Source: Bacillus sp. FJAT-27264
GTDB taxonomy: Bacteria > Bacillota > Bacilli > Paenibacillales > Paenibacillaceae
DNA: 64,000 bases
Direction: 5' to 3'
NCBI RefSeq assembly: GCF_001682855.1
Contig: NZ_MAQW01000001.1
Span: 1,543,164-1,607,163, forward strand
This document shows, in pieces, positions 36,561 to 44,681 of the stretch. Within the stretch, counting starts at the first letter, position 1, and each line of letters opens with the position of its first letter. The position numbers were made by a program, and so were the translations under genes. The notes below the pieces were generated by a model, which was not told the DNA's origin, ran no database searches, and worked only from the letters and a program-made list of their open reading frames with translations.

Positions 36561-36589
36561 TTTACTATTAGTAAACACCTTTGAGTATA
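36561..36589 (-). promoter_or_regulatory. TetR-type operator and -10 box of the phosphatase-GH3-TetR operon
   Basis: TTTACTATTAGTAAA (36561-36575) is a perfect 5-5-5 inverted repeat that differs from the site at 33024-33038 in two positions. The minus-strand -10 TATACT (36584-36589) lies at the same relative position. The two sites also share flanking sequence (AAGGTGTTTAC on the minus strand), which supports one repressor for both operons. Confidence 0.65.
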
Positions 36590-36644
36590 AGTACGATTTA
36601 TTATGTAATGATTAAATCTGAGTAAAGAAATCATCAACAAAACG

Positions 36645-36683
36645 AAAAAAGGATGTCTCTTCATAAAAGAAGATCATCCTTTT
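36645..36683 (-). terminator. intrinsic terminator stranded between divergent genes
   Basis: AAAAGGATG-T-CTCTTC pairs with GAAGA-T-CATCCTTTT; on the minus strand the stem is followed by six T residues. Here it lies between two divergent genes, where no leftward transcript is expected. It may mark a lost gene or insulate the phosphatase promoter. Confidence 0.7.
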
Positions 36684-36728
36684 GTATACTTTCACAAGCT
36701 AGACTCTTGAAATCAACTGTTCGTTTTC

Positions 36729-37385
36729 TTGTTCCTTGAAAGGAATTGGATCACAAAAGCCAATCTGCAGGACCTTATTCCGGATGAGATCCTGCCTGCT
36801 CTTGAAATCAAGTATTACAAGAAGAACGAAACGGTGATTTCTACCGGCAATGAATTGACGGAGTTCTTTATCATTATCGAGGGCAAGGTAGCCATTCATA
36901 ATTCATCTGAGAAGGGAAATATTGCTGTAGTAGATTATCTGGAGCGCGGAGGACTGCTGGGGGACATAGAATATTTTCATAAATGCCAATACCTTCATAC
37001 TGTAATTGCCGCTGTGCCGACAGAAATTCTGCGAATTCCCTTGGAGATCATGAATAGCACGCTGACCCGATCCGTTCCCTTTCTGATGTTCATGTGCTCC
37101 AGCATAACAGAGAAGCTGATGCGGTCCTCCATTCAGAATGCCAGGTCCCTGCTGTACCCTGCTCGTAACAAATTATGCAAGTATCTGCTACAGACTTCGG
37201 AGCTGTTCGAGACACCGGTAATCTTCTTTGTTAGCAAGGAGGTGGCCAGCATGCTAGGGATTTCGGACCGCCATCTCCGGCGGCTGCTCAATGAACTGAT
37301 AGATGACGGCATTATTATTAAGGAAAATAAAACCGTAACTATCGTAGATATCAATAAACTGAGACAGTACTCGTCTTATTTTTAA
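36729..37385 (+). CDS. Crp/Fnr-family transcriptional regulator, YeiL-like; start uncertain
   Basis: About 218 residues. A cyclic-nucleotide-binding-type beta roll comes first (FFIIIEGKVAIHNSSE, LERGGLLGDIEYF), followed by a dimer helix and a C-terminal winged HTH with ASMLGISDRHLRRLLNEL. No cysteine cluster for an Fe-S centre is evident. The start is doubtful: TTG at 36729 has no ribosome site, while a good AAAGGA lies after it with no ATG, GTG or TTG at proper spacing in frame. The 5' end may have been rearranged, in line with the stranded terminator upstream. It converges on the CUT1 sugar importer genes, which it might regulate. Confidence 0.75.
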   Translation: MFLERNWITKANLQDLIPDEILPALEIKYYKKNETVISTGNELTEFFIIIEGKVAIHNSSEKGNIAVVDYLERGGLLGDIEYFHKCQYLHTVIAAVPTEILRIPLEIMNSTLTRSVPFLMFMCSSITEKLMRSSIQNARSLLYPARNKLCKYLLQTSELFETPVIFFVSKEVASMLGISDRHLRRLLNELIDDGIIIKENKTVTIVDINKLRQYSSYF

Positions 37386-37401
37386 ATACATGTCTCCAAA
37401 C

Positions 37402-37428
37402 AAAAAACGGCATTTCTGCCGTTAGTAT
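37402..37428. terminator. hairpin between convergent genes
   Basis: AACGGCA pairs with TGCCGTT around a 4-base loop. A run of six A residues on the left gives a T-run on the minus strand, serving the sugar permease operon; the plus side has only AGTATTTTC. Confidence 0.65.
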
Positions 37429-37473
37429 TTTCAAAAAAGTTTGTTTATCAGCAGGAGATATCTCGCGAAAGCT

Positions 37474-38307
37474 CTACCCCTTGGTGCCTCCCTGTAACCC
37501 AAATCCCTTGGACATGTACTGCTGTGAGAGGATATACATGATGATCGCAGGGATGGCATACAGGACCGAGAATGCAGCCAGGCTGCCATAATCAACCATG
37601 CCGTATTGCCCGAAGAACTGATACAGCTTCACGGAAGCCGGGAATTTCTCTGGGGATTGGAGCAGGATATACGGCACGAAGAAATTGCCCCAACTTCCAG
37701 AGAAGGTGAAAATCGCCACCGTACATATACCAGGAACCATAAGCGGAGCTACAACCTTGCGGATCCCCGTAAACACCGAAGCACCATCCACCCAAGCGGC
37801 TTCTTCCAGGTCGCTCGGTACGGAATCCATAAAGTTTTTCATCATCCAGATGCCATACGGCATCGAAGACGCTACATAGAACAGAATGACGCCAAGAATA
37901 TTGTCGTACAGCTTCAGCCCCAGAAACAACTGATACACAGGCACCATAACCGCCGTAATCGGCAGGGAGGTCATGAACAAAATTGTAAGCATGAACGACT
38001 TCTTATACTTCAGCTGATAACGCGATAGCGGATAGGCTGCCAGCAAGGCCAGAACCACCACCAGCACAGCTTGGCTAAGCGACATTACAAGACCGATCAG
38101 GAAGGCTCTTTGATTATCTTTGCTTGTAATGACTTCGATATAATTAGCCCCGGTAATCCGGCTTGGGACCTTTAGAGATTGCATCGCATTGGGATCTACA
38201 GAAGCCACCAGAATCCAGAGCAGCGGTAGCACGAAACATATTCCAATCCCTGCAAGGATCGCATACGGCAGGATGCGAAAGATTAGTTTGCGTTGTTTGG
38301 CATTCAT
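37474..38307 (-). CDS. carbohydrate ABC permease, CUT1 MalG-like
   Basis: A 277-residue permease with about six helices. The coupling loop contains DLEEAAWVDGASVFTGIRKVV, with the expected EAA-x3-G core. The C-terminus ends QYMSKGFGLQGGTKG. AGGTGAA lies before the ATG. It is the last gene of a three-gene importer and pairs with the permease encoded just upstream. No ATPase is encoded nearby. Confidence 0.88.
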   Translation of the reverse strand: MNAKQRKLIFRILPYAILAGIGICFVLPLLWILVASVDPNAMQSLKVPSRITGANYIEVITSKDNQRAFLIGLVMSLSQAVLVVVLALLAAYPLSRYQLKYKKSFMLTILFMTSLPITAVMVPVYQLFLGLKLYDNILGVILFYVASSMPYGIWMMKNFMDSVPSDLEEAAWVDGASVFTGIRKVVAPLMVPGICTVAIFTFSGSWGNFFVPYILLQSPEKFPASVKLYQFFGQYGMVDYGSLAAFSVLYAIPAIIMYILSQQYMSKGFGLQGGTKG

Positions 38308-38322
38308 ATGGATTCACCTCGC

Positions 38323-39213
38323 TTACTCTTTCATCGAGCGGATATATAACAGACTTAGTACGATTCCAATTAGCAGCAGCAGTAGCGATATGGCCGTCCC
38401 GTAACCGAGCTGATAGTTCACGAAAGCCTGGTTGTACATAAAGATAGGCAGCGTAGTCGTGGAGTTACCAGGACCGCCCCCAGTCATCGCATAAATCAAT
38501 CCGAATACCCCGAGCGTCTGCAATGTGACCAGCATCATATTGGTTGTGATGGTCCCTTTGATATAAGGGAGAATAATGCGGGTGAATATTTTCCACTTGG
38601 ATGCTCCGTCCACCACCGCAGCCTCCTCGATTTCAGTCGGCACATCGTCCAGCGCCGCCTGGAATACCAGCATCGAGAATGCCGTACCATGCCAAATGTT
38701 CGCCAGAATAATGGTGAGCATCGGCACCGTGAACAGCCACGTGACTTCCGAAAATCCGAAAAATCCAATGATCGCATTCAGCGTACCATCATCCCCAAAA
38801 AAGCTGTACAGACACAAAGCGCATACAATCTCTGGGGTGACCCAACCTGCAAGCACGATAGTCCCGATAACGCGCCGAAAGGTTTTATTCCGCTGCTTCA
38901 TCAGCAATGCAATAAGAAATCCGAGCACCTGTTGGCCGATAACCGCCGAGCCGATCAGGAAGATCAACGTATTCCAGATGCTGATTCTTACTGTGGGGTC
39001 CTGAAACATCCGTGTATAGTTATCGAACCCGATAAATTTCAATTCCTTCGCGGCTTCACCGGTCAACGCCAGGTTCGTAAAGGAATAGAAGAACGTCAAC
39101 AATATCGGATAAATAAAAAATAGTAGCATAATCGCGATCGAGGGTAGTAAAAAAAAGAGCCACGTATACGATTTTCTGGACTTACCGTAAACGTCCACCG
39201 ACAAACTGCTCAT
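38323..39213 (-). CDS. carbohydrate ABC permease, CUT1 MalF/UgpA-like
   Basis: A 296-residue permease. The first helix (WLFFLLPSIAIMLLFFIYPI) is followed by a periplasmic loop and five more helices; the coupling loop is EIEEAAVVDGASKWKIFTRI. The frame reaches 39270, but the ATG at 39213 has GGAAGGAG at good spacing and gives a normal N-terminus. It follows the binding-protein gene after a 106-bp gap that holds a stem-loop. Confidence 0.88.
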   Translation of the reverse strand: MSSLSVDVYGKSRKSYTWLFFLLPSIAIMLLFFIYPILLTFFYSFTNLALTGEAAKELKFIGFDNYTRMFQDPTVRISIWNTLIFLIGSAVIGQQVLGFLIALLMKQRNKTFRRVIGTIVLAGWVTPEIVCALCLYSFFGDDGTLNAIIGFFGFSEVTWLFTVPMLTIILANIWHGTAFSMLVFQAALDDVPTEIEEAAVVDGASKWKIFTRIILPYIKGTITTNMMLVTLQTLGVFGLIYAMTGGGPGNSTTTLPIFMYNQAFVNYQLGYGTAISLLLLLIGIVLSLLYIRSMKE

Positions 39214-39253
39214 GTGTCGTTCTCCTTCCATGCTGTAGTTCTGAACAAAGCCG

Positions 39254-39297
39254 CTTGCCCAAGCATCCATGGATAGCCTGAAGAATGCTTGAGCAAG
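39254..39297 (-). other. intra-operon stem-loop between binding-protein and permease genes
   Basis: CTTGCCCAAGCAT and ATGCTTGAGCAAG form a 13-bp stem with one wobble pair and an 18-base loop. No T-run follows. Such elements after binding-protein genes often stabilise that message section and lower permease expression; here that is inference. Confidence 0.55.
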
Positions 39298-39319
39298 CCG
39301 GCCCCCCGGTTATACTCTT

Positions 39320-40720
39320 CTATTTCTCCACAGCATGATCCGCACCGACGATGCGGGTAACATCCTGCGCATATTTGTTCATCGCATCAGCAGGTGCAGT
39401 TCCCGTAGCCACGGATTCCACCATCGTTTGGATTTGTGTGGACACTTCCGGATATTTATCCTGAGCAGGTCTGAACTCCGCATTTTTCAGATATTCTGTC
39501 GCAATCTCGTTAAACGGCATTTTAGTGTAGCCCGGGTCCTTGGCAACATCGGCACGGACGGTGATATTTCCGGAAGCAATAACCAGCTTCTGAGTGTTTT
39601 CCTTGCCTAAGGCGTATTGAATAAACGCCCACGCTTCATCCTTATTCTTGGAGTTGCTTGGAATCGACAGCGCCCAGCCACCAGCCAGCGTTATGGAGCC
39701 TGGCTCCTGTCCCTTACTGGTAGGCATCGGTGCAAAACCCAGCACATCCTTGTATTCCGGCCATGGCGCAGCCCCGGTATCGAGATAATTCCCTGAAATC
39801 CATGATCCGTCCAGTGAAATCGCCAGCTTGCCTTTCGGTAGGTATTCGCGGGAAGCGGTGTTGCCAGCCTGACCGTTGAGCACCTTGGACAGCGGCGGCC
39901 CCAACTTCTCCTTATTAACCGTCTCTACGAAGCCAAGCGCATCGAGAATGCCCTGGCTTTTGACCGTCCATTTCCCGGTGGCATCATCGTACAGTCTCTC
40001 GCCTGTACCGTACAGTAGCATTTCATAGGTCTGCATGGAGGTCGCCTCACCCGTCGCCTTGCCCATATTCATCCAGATCGGTACGACATCCGGCGCTTTC
40101 TCCTTGATCGTTCTGGCTGCACTCAAGACATCTTCCCATGTCTTCGGCTGCCAGTCTTCTGGAAGACCAGCCTGCTTGAAGATCTGTTTGTTGTACCATA
40201 ACCCGCGGGAATCCGTGTTGTAAGGAACCCCGTACACTTTGCCGTCACTAGCCGTAACGCCCTTCTTCATCGCTTCGATGAAGGAGCCGTTGGTCCAGTC
40301 CTCCCACTTCGCTAACCTATCATCAAGCGGCTCCAGAAATCCTGCACTGGCATCCGAATTCAGAATAAACGTATCCTCCGTCACAATATCCGGTGCGGTA
40401 TCTTTGGACTTCAAAGCCAGAGCGATCTTTGCAAAATAATCACCTTCCGAAGCTTGAATCGGTGTAGGCTTGATCTCCACATTTTTATCAGGATAGCTTG
40501 CCGCTACTTCCTTCAGCCACTTATAGAACGCCCCATTCTCACCGACACCGTCATCCCTGAACGTGACCGATACCGTCTTCTTGACGGTCTGCCCTTCTTG
40601 GGCCTTCCCCGGCTTGCTCGTCTCCGCTGGGCTATTATTACCACCCGAACAACCAAACAATAAGGACACACTTAAAACCGACGTTGCTACAAGCCAAAAT
40701 CCCCTTTTGCCTGTCTTCAT
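39320..40720 (-). CDS. extracellular sugar-binding lipoprotein, CUT1 family 1
   Basis: A 466-residue lipoprotein with lipobox LFGC near residues 21-24 and a Ser/Asn/Pro linker. The mature part begins KKTVSVTFRDDGVGENGAF. The body has typical MalE/UgpB landmarks such as VYGVPYNTDSRGLWYNKQIF, where the protein closes on the sugar. GGAGG lies seven bases upstream of the ATG. First gene of the importer; a palindrome and a cre-like site overlap its promoter region. The sugar cannot be named. Confidence 0.9.
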   Translation of the reverse strand: MKTGKRGFWLVATSVLSVSLLFGCSGGNNSPAETSKPGKAQEGQTVKKTVSVTFRDDGVGENGAFYKWLKEVAASYPDKNVEIKPTPIQASEGDYFAKIALALKSKDTAPDIVTEDTFILNSDASAGFLEPLDDRLAKWEDWTNGSFIEAMKKGVTASDGKVYGVPYNTDSRGLWYNKQIFKQAGLPEDWQPKTWEDVLSAARTIKEKAPDVVPIWMNMGKATGEATSMQTYEMLLYGTGERLYDDATGKWTVKSQGILDALGFVETVNKEKLGPPLSKVLNGQAGNTASREYLPKGKLAISLDGSWISGNYLDTGAAPWPEYKDVLGFAPMPTSKGQEPGSITLAGGWALSIPSNSKNKDEAWAFIQYALGKENTQKLVIASGNITVRADVAKDPGYTKMPFNEIATEYLKNAEFRPAQDKYPEVSTQIQTMVESVATGTAPADAMNKYAQDVTRIVGADHAVEK

Positions 40721-40740
40721 CCTTTGGCCTCCTTTTAGCT

Positions 40741-40784
40741 ACAATAAATGGTTATATAATCCATTTATTGTGAATACGCTTTCA
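40741..40784 (-). promoter_or_regulatory. promoter-region palindrome with adjoining cre site
   Basis: ACAATAAATGG (40741-40751) and CCATTTATTGT (40761-40771) form a perfect 11-bp inverted repeat around nine AT bases, 20-50 bases before the binding-protein start. Directly next to it, the minus strand at 40771-40784 reads TGAAAGCGTATTCA, matching the CcpA cre core. Together they suggest specific control plus catabolite repression. Confidence 0.6.
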
Positions 40785-40891
40785 GTAACGTATATTCATC
40801 TCTATTTCCGAGGCCGTTCAGATATTCTTAACTTTTTTCACGATAAAAAGATCCCCATCAGACGGGCCATCAGCATGGATTAGTAATCGCC

Positions 40892-40925
40892 AAAAAGCCA
40901 CTAAACCTTCCGGTTTAGCGGCTTT
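40892..40925 (-). terminator. intrinsic terminator of the nine-gene CUT2 operon
   Basis: AAAGCC-A-CTAAACC pairs with GGTTTAG-C-GGCTTT around a 4-base loop, and the minus strand continues in T residues. It lies about 45 bases after the stop of the last gene. Confidence 0.8.
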
Positions 40926-40970
40926 ACGAATATCATGGCTTCTCATTTATTTCATTTCTGGGGCAGCATT

Positions 40971-41702
40971 CTATTTTAGAGCCTTGAGTAAGTTCCCCCA
41001 GAACGCCGAGTAATGCTCCCAGTTCATAAATTCCAGCGAGCCCCAGTGTGGTGCACAGTCGCTTGCGAAGGCTGCGGTTTTGCCTGATCCATAGGTACCT
41101 ACTACAAGCATTGGGTCACCGTTATGATTCAGAATTTCTTCCGCATCCGGCTTGGTCACCAATTTATTGTATCCTAGCAAGTTCGGCCAGTCACCGAATG
41201 AATCTACCAAAGGATGGGACTTGGAAGCCTTCGGAGAGAAGCCCTCCGGCATCTCCACACGATCCTCACCATTCATCATTTCAACCGGCAGCACCTCGGC
41301 GAGAATGGTGTTTTTGTAATTCGCTTTGCCTTCGATCCCCATAAACGTCAGGTATCCACCGATCATCAACAATCCTCCGCCTGCAGCAACAAATTGTCTA
41401 ATGGAGTCGAGCGCGTTGGGAATAATCTGCATTTGATAGAATGTTGGGTTCTGCAACAAGAAGGTGTTGGCACCCACATCACTGATCACAATAGCATCAA
41501 AGACTTGAAGCTCTTCCAGGCTTTTCGGGAAGCGTACCTGCACTTCATGCGAAGGCATATAAGTCACATCTACACCCTCTTCACGCAAGCAGGATAACAG
41601 ATACGTAGCTCCTTCTTCATATTTAGTCGATGTAAAGCTGTCATAACCTTTCGTATGAATCATATGAACAATCCAGGATTCACCTATGAATAAGACCTTC
41701 AT
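40971..41702 (-). CDS. GATase1-like (PF07090-type) protein
   Basis: A 243-residue cytoplasmic protein with a flavodoxin-like/class I glutamine amidotransferase-like fold. Visible landmarks are KVLFIGESWIVHMIHTKGYD at the start, DAIVISDVGANTFLL, FVAAGGGLLMIGGYLTFMG where amidotransferases carry the nucleophile elbow, and a C-terminal APHWGSLEFMNWEHY. No Cys stands at the elbow, so true glutaminase activity is unlikely. The stop of the M20 gene overlaps its ATG (TGATG), and a TTG one codon earlier is also possible. It is the last gene of the CUT2 operon. The role is unknown; sugar-processing relatives (ThuA-like) and cyclic-imide processing can both be imagined. Confidence 0.7.
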   Translation of the reverse strand: MKVLFIGESWIVHMIHTKGYDSFTSTKYEEGATYLLSCLREEGVDVTYMPSHEVQVRFPKSLEELQVFDAIVISDVGANTFLLQNPTFYQMQIIPNALDSIRQFVAAGGGLLMIGGYLTFMGIEGKANYKNTILAEVLPVEMMNGEDRVEMPEGFSPKASKSHPLVDSFGDWPNLLGYNKLVTKPDAEEILNHNGDPMLVVGTYGSGKTAAFASDCAPHWGSLEFMNWEHYSAFWGNLLKALK

Positions 41703-43024
41703 CAATTCTGCACCTCCACTGCTTCAGTTCCGCACCAATCTATAATCGTCTTCGCAATCATTTTAACGGCATCTATCACTTCATTTACGGGTGTAAACTC
41801 ATCGCTATGGTGAGCTAGACTAGGATCGCCCGGGCCGAAATTCACTGTAGGAATCCCAACATTGACTGGCCAGCCCATATCCGTATGAAAGCCTAGTCCT
41901 TCGATCTTGCCTTCCAGACCAATGGAGTGCAGAGATTGAACACAAGTCTGAACAAAGGGATGCTCAACATCAGTTTCCGCACAATCAGCATCGACCGTCC
42001 ATTCAATCTCCGGTAAATTCTGACTTAGCCACGGGTCCGATTTCGCTATATTATAAATAAAGTCTTCCAGTTCTTTCTTCACATGTCCGCCCATTAATTT
42101 ATCGTCCCGTTCCGACGGCAAATACTGCGCATTAAACACAATTTCAGCCTCATTGGCAAATGAAGTTGGGTACTCACCCGCATTTAACTGCGCTACATGG
42201 ACTTGGCATGGAATCGAGAGATACGGATGTGTTTTGCGTACAGCCCAGTCTGCATTCAGATGATCGAACTGATCCAGAATTAATCTGGCTTTCTTAATGG
42301 CATCCACCGCCCCGCCATCCTGCCAGTCGGCCTGCGGCATCTCGATATGACCACTGCGGCCTTGTACCTTGATTTTGCCCCACAGAATTCCTCTGCATAA
42401 TGGAGCAATTGTAAGTGAAGTAGGCTCCGTTAATATGCACCCATCTGCACGATAACCATGGTGAATGAAATCAAGTGCACCCATGCCCCCCGTCTCCTCG
42501 TCCACGACAGTACCCACAATAACAGGTCCCTTAAGCTTAGCCCCGCTGCGAAGAATCGCTTCAACCGCCATAATCATGGCCGCGACCCCGCCCTTCATAT
42601 CAACCGTACCCCGGCCATACAGCTTGCCGTCGATGATCTCAGCACCAAAGGGATCAACGGTCCATTTCGAACCGGCTTTTACTACGTCAATATGTCCAAA
42701 GAGTAGCAGGGACTTCCCTTCTTCTCCCGCTCCAAAAGTAGCTGCCAAATTGGGTCTTCCTTTAAAGTCTCTTCCCGGATAATAACCAGCCATACCTTCA
42801 TATTGCTTTAAATCATCGGCAACAGGCTCCCATAATTCGATCTCTGCACCTAATTTAGACAGCTTATCGGCAATAAATTCCTGAACGTCTTTTTCTTTGG
42901 ATGGCCCTGGCTCATCGAAAAACCAGGGGTTCACACTCGGAATCTGTATCAATTGTTGTAAGAAGCTTATAATTTCATCGTTATGATTATCAATCCACTG
43001 CATAATTTGCTGTTCTTGATTCAT
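41702..43024 (-). CDS. M20-family metallopeptidase/amidohydrolase (ArgE/DapE/carbamoylase class)
   Basis: A 440-residue di-zinc hydrolase. Metal and catalytic residues are all visible: H111 and D113 (LLFGHIDVV), D142 (GTVDMKGG), E176/E177 (VVDEETGG), E200 and a C-terminal His in LAHHSDEF. The lid domain lies at about 215-330. Such enzymes deacylate N-acyl amino acids, cleave dipeptides or hydrolyse N-carbamoyl compounds. It is translationally coupled to the GATase-like gene and 16 bp after the AllA-like gene. In this operon an N-acyl or ureido product of the imported compound is the likely substrate; this is inference. Confidence 0.88.
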   Translation of the reverse strand: MNQEQQIMQWIDNHNDEIISFLQQLIQIPSVNPWFFDEPGPSKEKDVQEFIADKLSKLGAEIELWEPVADDLKQYEGMAGYYPGRDFKGRPNLAATFGAGEEGKSLLLFGHIDVVKAGSKWTVDPFGAEIIDGKLYGRGTVDMKGGVAAMIMAVEAILRSGAKLKGPVIVGTVVDEETGGMGALDFIHHGYRADGCILTEPTSLTIAPLCRGILWGKIKVQGRSGHIEMPQADWQDGGAVDAIKKARLILDQFDHLNADWAVRKTHPYLSIPCQVHVAQLNAGEYPTSFANEAEIVFNAQYLPSERDDKLMGGHVKKELEDFIYNIAKSDPWLSQNLPEIEWTVDADCAETDVEHPFVQTCVQSLHSIGLEGKIEGLGFHTDMGWPVNVGIPTVNFGPGDPSLAHHSDEFTPVNEVIDAVKMIAKTIIDWCGTEAVEVQN

Positions 43025-43040
43025 AGCTGTCAGTCCTCCT

Positions 43041-43592
43041 CTAGTTGATCAAGCTTGGGTCAGCCTCAGAGATGGACAAGCCATCTCCGAAACTTACCGT
43101 ATCCCCATTTCCGAAATCCACCCAAGGATTGATCATTTCATCACCGAATTTGTCCTTCTTCTTCTCAATGGCGAACATGTAGCGCGCATCATCATGGGCA
43201 GGATAAGCAGGACTGTGCCAGACACCCCGGCCAATAATGATGGCTTGCCCCGGTTTGATCCGGAAGCATTTCACTGTGCTTGCATCGGGATGTTCATCCG
43301 GATCATCAATATCGGCACATAACGCCACCGGCTGAATGATCTCTTTATCGAAAGTAAGCAACAGTTCCTCCCGACTTACGTGGCGCTCCATGGCATCCAC
43401 CAAGAACTCCCTCTTTTTCGTAATCACAAGTCCAAAGCCAATAGGCTCGTGGACATCCAGCATATCGATGTAATTCCAGCAGTCCCATCCATCTCCCGTT
43501 TTGGGAGGAGCGTAAGAAGGAAGATCTATTACTTTTCCGAAAGGTTCAAAAGCCTCTTTCGTCAATGGTTCTACATTGATGCTATGCTGCAT
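43041..43592 (-). CDS. ureidoglycolate lyase (AllA)-like protein
   Basis: A 183-residue cupin-like protein of the AllA family. The N-terminus INVEPLTKEAFEPFGKVID is typical, HVSREELLLTF matches the substrate-side segment, and IKPGQAIIIGRGVWHSPAYP carries the conserved cupin His. E. coli AllA has 160 residues; this one is slightly longer, with an acidic DDPDEHPDAS insert. AllA splits ureidoglycolate to glyoxylate and urea, but the family also has members of other activity. No allantoinase or allantoate amidohydrolase is adjacent, so a different substrate is likely. Confidence 0.75.
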   Translation of the reverse strand: MQHSINVEPLTKEAFEPFGKVIDLPSYAPPKTGDGWDCWNYIDMLDVHEPIGFGLVITKKREFLVDAMERHVSREELLLTFDKEIIQPVALCADIDDPDEHPDASTVKCFRIKPGQAIIIGRGVWHSPAYPAHDDARYMFAIEKKKDKFGDEMINPWVDFGNGDTVSFGDGLSISEADPSLIN

Positions 43593-43616
43593 TTTTACGC
43601 CTCCTATCCTTTAGGA

Positions 43617-44660
43617 TTAGAATCCAAAGCTGTCCACATTGTCACTCTTGACTTCCAGCATACCGATAAAGACGCTTTGCCCATCCACTTTCACCTTGCC
43701 GACCGTAGGTACATCCATGCCGTCGGTGATTTTTTTCCCTTGAGCCAGTTGATCGAGGACATATACAGTCGTATAAGCGAGCTTGCCCGGATCCCAGATA
43801 ATGTCTGTCTTGATCGTGCCATTCTTGATATAGTTTTTGACCACACTAGGAACGGCAATGCCGGTGATGGCAATTTGTCCTGCTTTCAAAGTGCCCGCCT
43901 TTACCGCCTGCTCGACCACTTCAGCTGCTGCCGGCGGCTCACCGCCTGCGAACCCGATAATGCCCTTCAAATCGGGATATGTTTTGATGAGGTTTTGCGC
44001 ATTGGCATATGCCTTCTGTTGATCATCATCGCTGGACACCGTTGTGACCACTTCAACGCCTGGATAGTTAGCCTTCAGGTAAGCTTTTGCCGCTTCCGAT
44101 TTGGCAATTTGGTTCTGAGAACCAAGACCTGCTACCATGAATGCTACCTTGCCCTTGCCCCCAATTTCGTCGCCGATCGTTTTAGCCAGCTTGTTACCAA
44201 CCTCTTCATCCGTAGCTGGCGCTATATAATATTGACGGTCCGTATCTGGTGCATCGCTGTCCCAGGTGACAATTTTGACGTCCTGACCGGCTGCTTTCTT
44301 GAATACAGGTCCAACGGCTTTGGCATCATTTGGCGAGACGCCAATCCCGTTCACTTGACGAGTCAACATATCCTGAATCATATTAATTTGCTTAGAGGAA
44401 TCCGCCTCAGTGGGAGCATTGAAGAGAACTTTCACCTTCAGATCAGTCTCTGCTTGCTTAGCGCCTTTTTCAGCGGCTGCCCAATAAGCGGGACCAATGG
44501 ACTTCGGATTGATGAAATAGGTTCTTGTAGCAGTGGACGAAGAGCCTTGATTGCTATTGCTTCCCGCACTTTCTTGTGGTTTGGAGTTACCCGTATTTCC
44601 GCAAGCAGCCAAAGTAAGGGTCAATAATCCAGTAATTAACGTAGTAGCTATTTTTCTCAT
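43617..44660 (-). CDS. CUT2 sugar-binding lipoprotein, RbsB-like
   Basis: A 347-residue lipoprotein with lipobox LAAC near residues 17-20 and a long Ser/Asn/Thr linker. The mature part has the Peripla_BP_4 pattern: GPAYWAAAEKGAKQAETDL, QINMIQDMLTRQVNGIGVSP, WDSDAPDTDRQYYIAP and DLKGIIGFAGGEPPAAAEVV. It resembles rhamnose/autoinducer-2-type as much as ribose-type binding proteins (AAAEKGAKQAE, SPNDAKA). It should feed the two permeases encoded upstream. Confidence 0.88.
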   Translation of the reverse strand: MRKIATTLITGLLTLTLAACGNTGNSKPQESAGSNSNQGSSSTATRTYFINPKSIGPAYWAAAEKGAKQAETDLKVKVLFNAPTEADSSKQINMIQDMLTRQVNGIGVSPNDAKAVGPVFKKAAGQDVKIVTWDSDAPDTDRQYYIAPATDEEVGNKLAKTIGDEIGGKGKVAFMVAGLGSQNQIAKSEAAKAYLKANYPGVEVVTTVSSDDDQQKAYANAQNLIKTYPDLKGIIGFAGGEPPAAAEVVEQAVKAGTLKAGQIAITGIAVPSVVKNYIKNGTIKTDIIWDPGKLAYTTVYVLDQLAQGKKITDGMDVPTVGKVKVDGQSVFIGMLEVKSDNVDSFGF

Positions 44661-44681
44661 GTGCTTCGACCTCCAAGTAAG

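Noticed and set aside
43380..44627. 415-codon plus-strand frame antisense to the AllA-like and RbsB-like genes
   Set aside because: Long only because of codon composition on the opposite strand; both sense genes have signal or family motifs and operon spacing.
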